Shown here in pieces: positions 44,924 to 47,599 of a stretch of DNA of 47,599 nucleotides (position 1 is the first letter of the stretch; the number at the start of each line of letters is the position of its first letter). A program made the position numbers and the translations under genes. Under the pieces are notes generated by a model, which saw only the letters and a program-made list of their open reading frames with translations, was not told where the DNA came from and ran no database searches. Origin of the DNA: Bacteroidota bacterium (GTDB lineage: Bacteria; Bacteroidota; Ignavibacteria; Kryptoniales; JAKASW01); NCBI GenBank assembly GCA_023480735.1, contig JAMCXB010000030.1, positions 1-47,599 on the forward strand, in the 5' to 3' direction.

Positions 44924-46849
44924 ATGGCCGAATTCCTCACCGGGCGCGGTGGCCGTAGAAACATCACCTTCTCCGCCTCTCTTCCTATTATCGTAATTTT
45001 CTCGTTATTCTTTAGCTCTTCACTTTCTGCCGGGACCTTCCGGAAAACCCCCGGTAAGCCGGGGGTGGTTCTGATGTGCCTGTCCGCCCACCCTGACGAC
45101 GAGGACGGCGCGACGATTGCCTATTATACGCATATAAGGCATATCAAAACGTACGAGATATTTTACACTCGTGGCGAAGGCGGTCAAAACGTAATTGGAC
45201 CTGAACTCTACAACGAACTGGGTGAGATCCGAAGCGAAGAGACCCTAACTGCGGCGAAGATACTTGGAGGCAGAGTTTACTTCCTCGGATTTCTAGATTT
45301 CGGATACTCTAAGACGGCAAAGGAAACGTTCCGAATGTGGGGCGGCAACGACAACGTACTGCAGAGAATTGTGTATATGATTCGCGCTCTCAAACCTGAC
45401 GTGATAATCACAAATCACGACACAATTACGACGCTTCCCTACCGACAGCACGGGAATCACCAGGTGGTCGGCATAACGGCTTACGAGGCCTTCACTAAAG
45501 CTGCGGACCCGACCTACCATCCGGAACAGTTCGGCAACGGAATCCGCCCTTGGCAGGTGAAGAAACTATACTTCAGAATCCTCAGAAAGTCAGAGCTGCA
45601 TCAGGACTCTCTCGTCACGATACCGGTCGAAATGAAGTCCGGCGAAAAGACTATACAACAGATAGCATGGGATGCACTCAAGCAGCATCGTACACAGGGA
45701 ATGGACAGGCTGAACTTCCACAAGCTGCCGGAAGTGTTTCGTCAGCCGATTTATGGACTCATACTCAGCGATAAAAAATACCCTTACAACCCGCACGACT
45801 TGTTTACCGGAATAAGACCGTCGGTCAGGCCAAGAGTAACTCTGCCCGAAAAGTATGCCGTCGCGCTCAAACCGTTTTCCATTTTCATTCATCCCAAGTA
45901 TTCGCTTTTGAAAGCCAAGGGCGATTCAGTGAACAAGTTTCGATTCTCCATAGATACTTACAATCACACGGACGGCCCGCTTTACATAGGAGTTTTTGTC
46001 AATCATGGCAGCGAAAGAGTCTTTGATGAGCATGAAGAGCTAAGCAGCGCGATACGCGATTCGATCCGGCTGTCGGTTGATGTATCTTCATCTTCCGTTG
46101 CCGAAGATTCTCTCGTTTTCAATTGTGTACCGCTTAGTGCGGCAAAAATGCCTGGGCTCAGCCGGTCAACCGATGTTGCTTACCTGAGGAGAGTTACCGC
46201 AAAATTCGATAAAGACGACTACATAGGATTGGTCAGCACTTATGATAACACATTGGAACGTACCTTCGACGAGTTCGGGGTCAGGTACCAGTCTCTTGAC
46301 TCGTCAACGCTGGCTTCTGGAGACCTGAACAAATTCACTACTGTTGTCCTGGACATCCGGGGGTATCTCTACAGACACGACCTCGTCAAATACAACCAAA
46401 GGATTCTCGATTACATAAGAAACGGCGGGAACGTAGTCTGTTTTTACAACCGCCCCCCGGAATGGGACGGCCATTCATTCGCCCCGTATCCAATCGACAT
46501 CACGGAACATCGGGTGACCGAAGAGACTCAACCGGTGACGGTTTCGGAACCTGAAAATCCGTTGTTCCACTATCCGAATGAAATTTTGCCCGTCGACTGG
46601 AACAGGTGGGTGCAAGAACGCAACATCTACCTCCCGAGCGGCGACACGGCGCTTACGTCGAGTAAGTATCAGCGCCTCCTCGCGATGAGCGACGAGGATC
46701 AACACGAGCCGTCGACTTCTCTCCTCTGGGCAAAATATGGAAGAGGAGCTTATATTTACACGTCACTTGCGCTCTACAGGCAGGTGAAAGATTTGAACAA
46801 CGGCGGAGTGAAATTGCTGTTTAATTTAATATCGCAGCCGAGGCACTAA
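44924..46849 (+). CDS. Secreted PIG-L-family deacetylase with C-terminal extension
   Basis: A 641-residue protein with a signal peptide (about 17-36). The N-terminal third is a PIG-L/LmbE zinc deacetylase: HPDDE at 56-60 carries the zinc ligands His56 and Asp59, with a third His in HGNH (176-179). The following 400 residues are beta-rich and include IVSTYDNTLERTF-type segments of a flavodoxin/glutamine-amidotransferase-like fold, often seen behind PIG-L domains in FCB bacteria. It probably deacetylates N-acetyl sugars outside the cytoplasm. GAGG precedes the ATG; the upstream TTG is rejected. Confidence 0.82.
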   Translation: MAEFLTGRGGRRNITFSASLPIIVIFSLFFSSSLSAGTFRKTPGKPGVVLMCLSAHPDDEDGATIAYYTHIRHIKTYEIFYTRGEGGQNVIGPELYNELGEIRSEETLTAAKILGGRVYFLGFLDFGYSKTAKETFRMWGGNDNVLQRIVYMIRALKPDVIITNHDTITTLPYRQHGNHQVVGITAYEAFTKAADPTYHPEQFGNGIRPWQVKKLYFRILRKSELHQDSLVTIPVEMKSGEKTIQQIAWDALKQHRTQGMDRLNFHKLPEVFRQPIYGLILSDKKYPYNPHDLFTGIRPSVRPRVTLPEKYAVALKPFSIFIHPKYSLLKAKGDSVNKFRFSIDTYNHTDGPLYIGVFVNHGSERVFDEHEELSSAIRDSIRLSVDVSSSSVAEDSLVFNCVPLSAAKMPGLSRSTDVAYLRRVTAKFDKDDYIGLVSTYDNTLERTFDEFGVRYQSLDSSTLASGDLNKFTTVVLDIRGYLYRHDLVKYNQRILDYIRNGGNVVCFYNRPPEWDGHSFAPYPIDITEHRVTEETQPVTVSEPENPLFHYPNEILPVDWNRWVQERNIYLPSGDTALTSSKYQRLLAMSDEDQHEPSTSLLWAKYGRGAYIYTSLALYRQVKDLNNGGVKLLFNLISQPRH

Positions 46850-46866
46850 GGACAGTCAAAAAGCAA

Positions 46867-46941
46867 AAGTCAAAATTCAAAAAAGAGAATTTGCGGAGTG
46901 CCGATTCATATTTTTGACTTTTGATCTTTGAATTTTGACTT
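46867..46941. repeat. Inverted repeat between PIG-L and permease genes
   Basis: Perfect 15-nt arms, AAGTCAAAATTCAAA (46867-46881) and its complement (46927-46941), flank a 45-nt spacer that contains a partial third copy (TTTTTGACTTTT, 46911-46922). Such AT-rich AAAGTCAAAATTCAAA sequences occur as intergenic repeats. It could act as a terminator-like hairpin after the deacetylase gene. Confidence 0.55.
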
Positions 46942-46950
46942 AGAACGACA

Positions 46951-47474
46951 TTGCCACAACTGGATATCGAACGCCCGCAGAAATCGCCGCAGCTAGTCAG
47001 AGGCCTGACGCTCTCGGGCGCCGTCTCCCTCAACATGATCGACATGATAGGCGTCGGGCCCTTCATAACCATCCCGCTTATCATATCTGCAATGGGCGGA
47101 CCACAGGCAATGCTGGGCTGGATCCTCGGAGCGTTGATTGCCATGAGCGACGGATTGGTTTGGGCTGAACTTGGAGCGGCAATCCCGGGCTCAGGAGGAA
47201 CATACAAATACCTCGGAGAAATCTACGGCCACAACGGACTCGGAAGGCTAATGTCCTTCCTCTTCATCTGGCAGCTTATTTTCAGCGCACCACTTTCGGT
47301 CGCCTCGGGATGCATCGGACTGTCAGAATACTCCACGTACTTCTTCCCTTCCCTGAATCATGTTTACTTTTCACTTGCAATCCCGCTCAGTCCGGATCTG
47401 CACGCCACGCTCAACGTCTACGGGTTCACATTCGTCGCAATTGCCGCCTGTCTTCTGGCGGTGTCCCTCCTCTA
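46951..47474 (+). pseudogene. APC-family amino acid permease, interrupted
   Basis: The first 174 residues of an APC-superfamily transporter with about four membrane helices. The opening motif GVGPFITIPLIISAMGGP is the helix 1 region that binds substrate, and WAELGAAIPGSGGTYKYL follows. Full-length relatives have about 450 residues and 12 helices. The only start is TTG at 46951, without a Shine-Dalgarno sequence. The frame stops with TAG exactly where a group II intron ends on the opposite strand, so the gene is broken by that insertion; the rest would lie beyond the window. Confidence 0.8.
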
Positions 47475-47599
47475 GTAGAGTAGGAGAGGAGGCGCGATGG
47501 TGAGCATCACGGCTGCCCCTCCCCTCGTCGAACCGGACGTGCAGTTTTCCCGCATCCGGCTCTCCTGTGAACTTTCGTCTCAAGTTTGTCGCGAACTCT
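47475..47599 (-). mobile_element. Group II intron, 3' end (partial)
   Basis: Read on the minus strand, the segment contains a domain V hairpin (47562-47530) and a domain VI stem (AGGGGAGGGG pairing with the strand ending CCTCTCCT). A bulged A at 47481, seven bases from the end, can serve as branch point, and the 3' end reads CTCTAC. The predicted 3' splice site is after 47475, leaving the exon TAGAGGAGGG from the permease gene. The intron therefore lies antisense to the permease. Its reverse transcriptase and 5' end are outside the window. Confidence 0.85.
47530..47562 (-). ncRNA. Group II intron domain V
   Basis: A 33-nt hairpin beginning GAGCCGG and ending CCGGTTC on the minus strand. It has the AGC catalytic triad at positions 2-4, a lower 8-bp stem, a two-base CG bulge and an upper 5-bp stem closed by a GAAAA loop. 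This matches the catalytic core of group II introns almost base for base. Confidence 0.88.

Noticed and set aside
47371-47583. Minus-strand open frame across the end of the permease segment and the intron
   Set aside because: It reads through domain V and domain VI of the group II intron and into antisense permease sequence, so it is a by-product of RNA structure rather than a protein gene.

Overview
The window looks like a chromosomal segment of a free-living, Gram-negative-type heterotroph. An Omp85-type barrel, LolA-like carriers, lipobox lipoproteins and a SbsA-type Ig lipoprotein point to an outer membrane. The gene set, together with clear GGAG/GGAGG ribosome binding sites (unlike typical Bacteroidia), suggests an Ignavibacteria/Chlorobi-like member of the FCB group. 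That placement is inferred from gene content only; no rRNA or tRNA gene is visible.

Region 1 (about 0.7-10.3 kb, minus strand) is a carbohydrate-catabolic cluster. In transcription order it holds an SDR reductase, a GH88 unsaturated glucuronyl hydrolase, a secreted toroid protein that may be a polysaccharide lyase, a UroD-like (MtaA-type) methyltransferase homologue, a Gfo/Idh/MocA dehydrogenase, a sugar isomerase/epimerase-type TIM barrel and a large glycoside-hydrolase-like protein. Together they fit uptake and dismantling of a uronic-acid-containing, possibly methylated, polysaccharide.

Region 2 (about 10.3-16.7 kb) mixes intact genes (a specialised NusG paralogue, a CBM9-like protein, a secreted S10 carboxypeptidase, a DOMON-like lipoprotein) with decayed ones. 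The clearest relic is a family 47 alpha-mannosidase reduced to three conserved blocks that still share one frame.

Region 3 (about 16.7-24.7 kb, minus) is housekeeping: GAPDH, two exported proteins (one LolA-like), PGK, rhomboid protease, IspG, a HIT protein, a small membrane protein and a CPBP protease. A divergent plus-strand operon (24.9-26.7 kb) encodes a small unknown protein, an A-type Fe-S carrier, Fe/Mn superoxide dismutase and a Cys/His-rich exported protein, with a predicted promoter and a textbook terminator.

Region 4 (26.8-44.8 kb, minus) carries PEP carboxylase, RsmE, a one-POTRA Omp85 protein, a receiver-histidine kinase hybrid, SecG, a queuosine-precursor transporter with QueF, a DUF6483-like protein, and a tightly overlapping chain tsaD-trpA-[chorismate mutase::MltG]-membrane protein-ubiX-Ig lipoprotein. 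A glycosyltransferase 9-TPR protein follows. The chorismate mutase::MltG fusion is the most unusual protein in the window.

Region 5 (44.9-47.6 kb, plus) has a secreted PIG-L deacetylase and an APC-family permease cut off at codon 174. The cut coincides with the 3' end (domains V and VI) of a group II intron lying antisense to the permease and running off the window.
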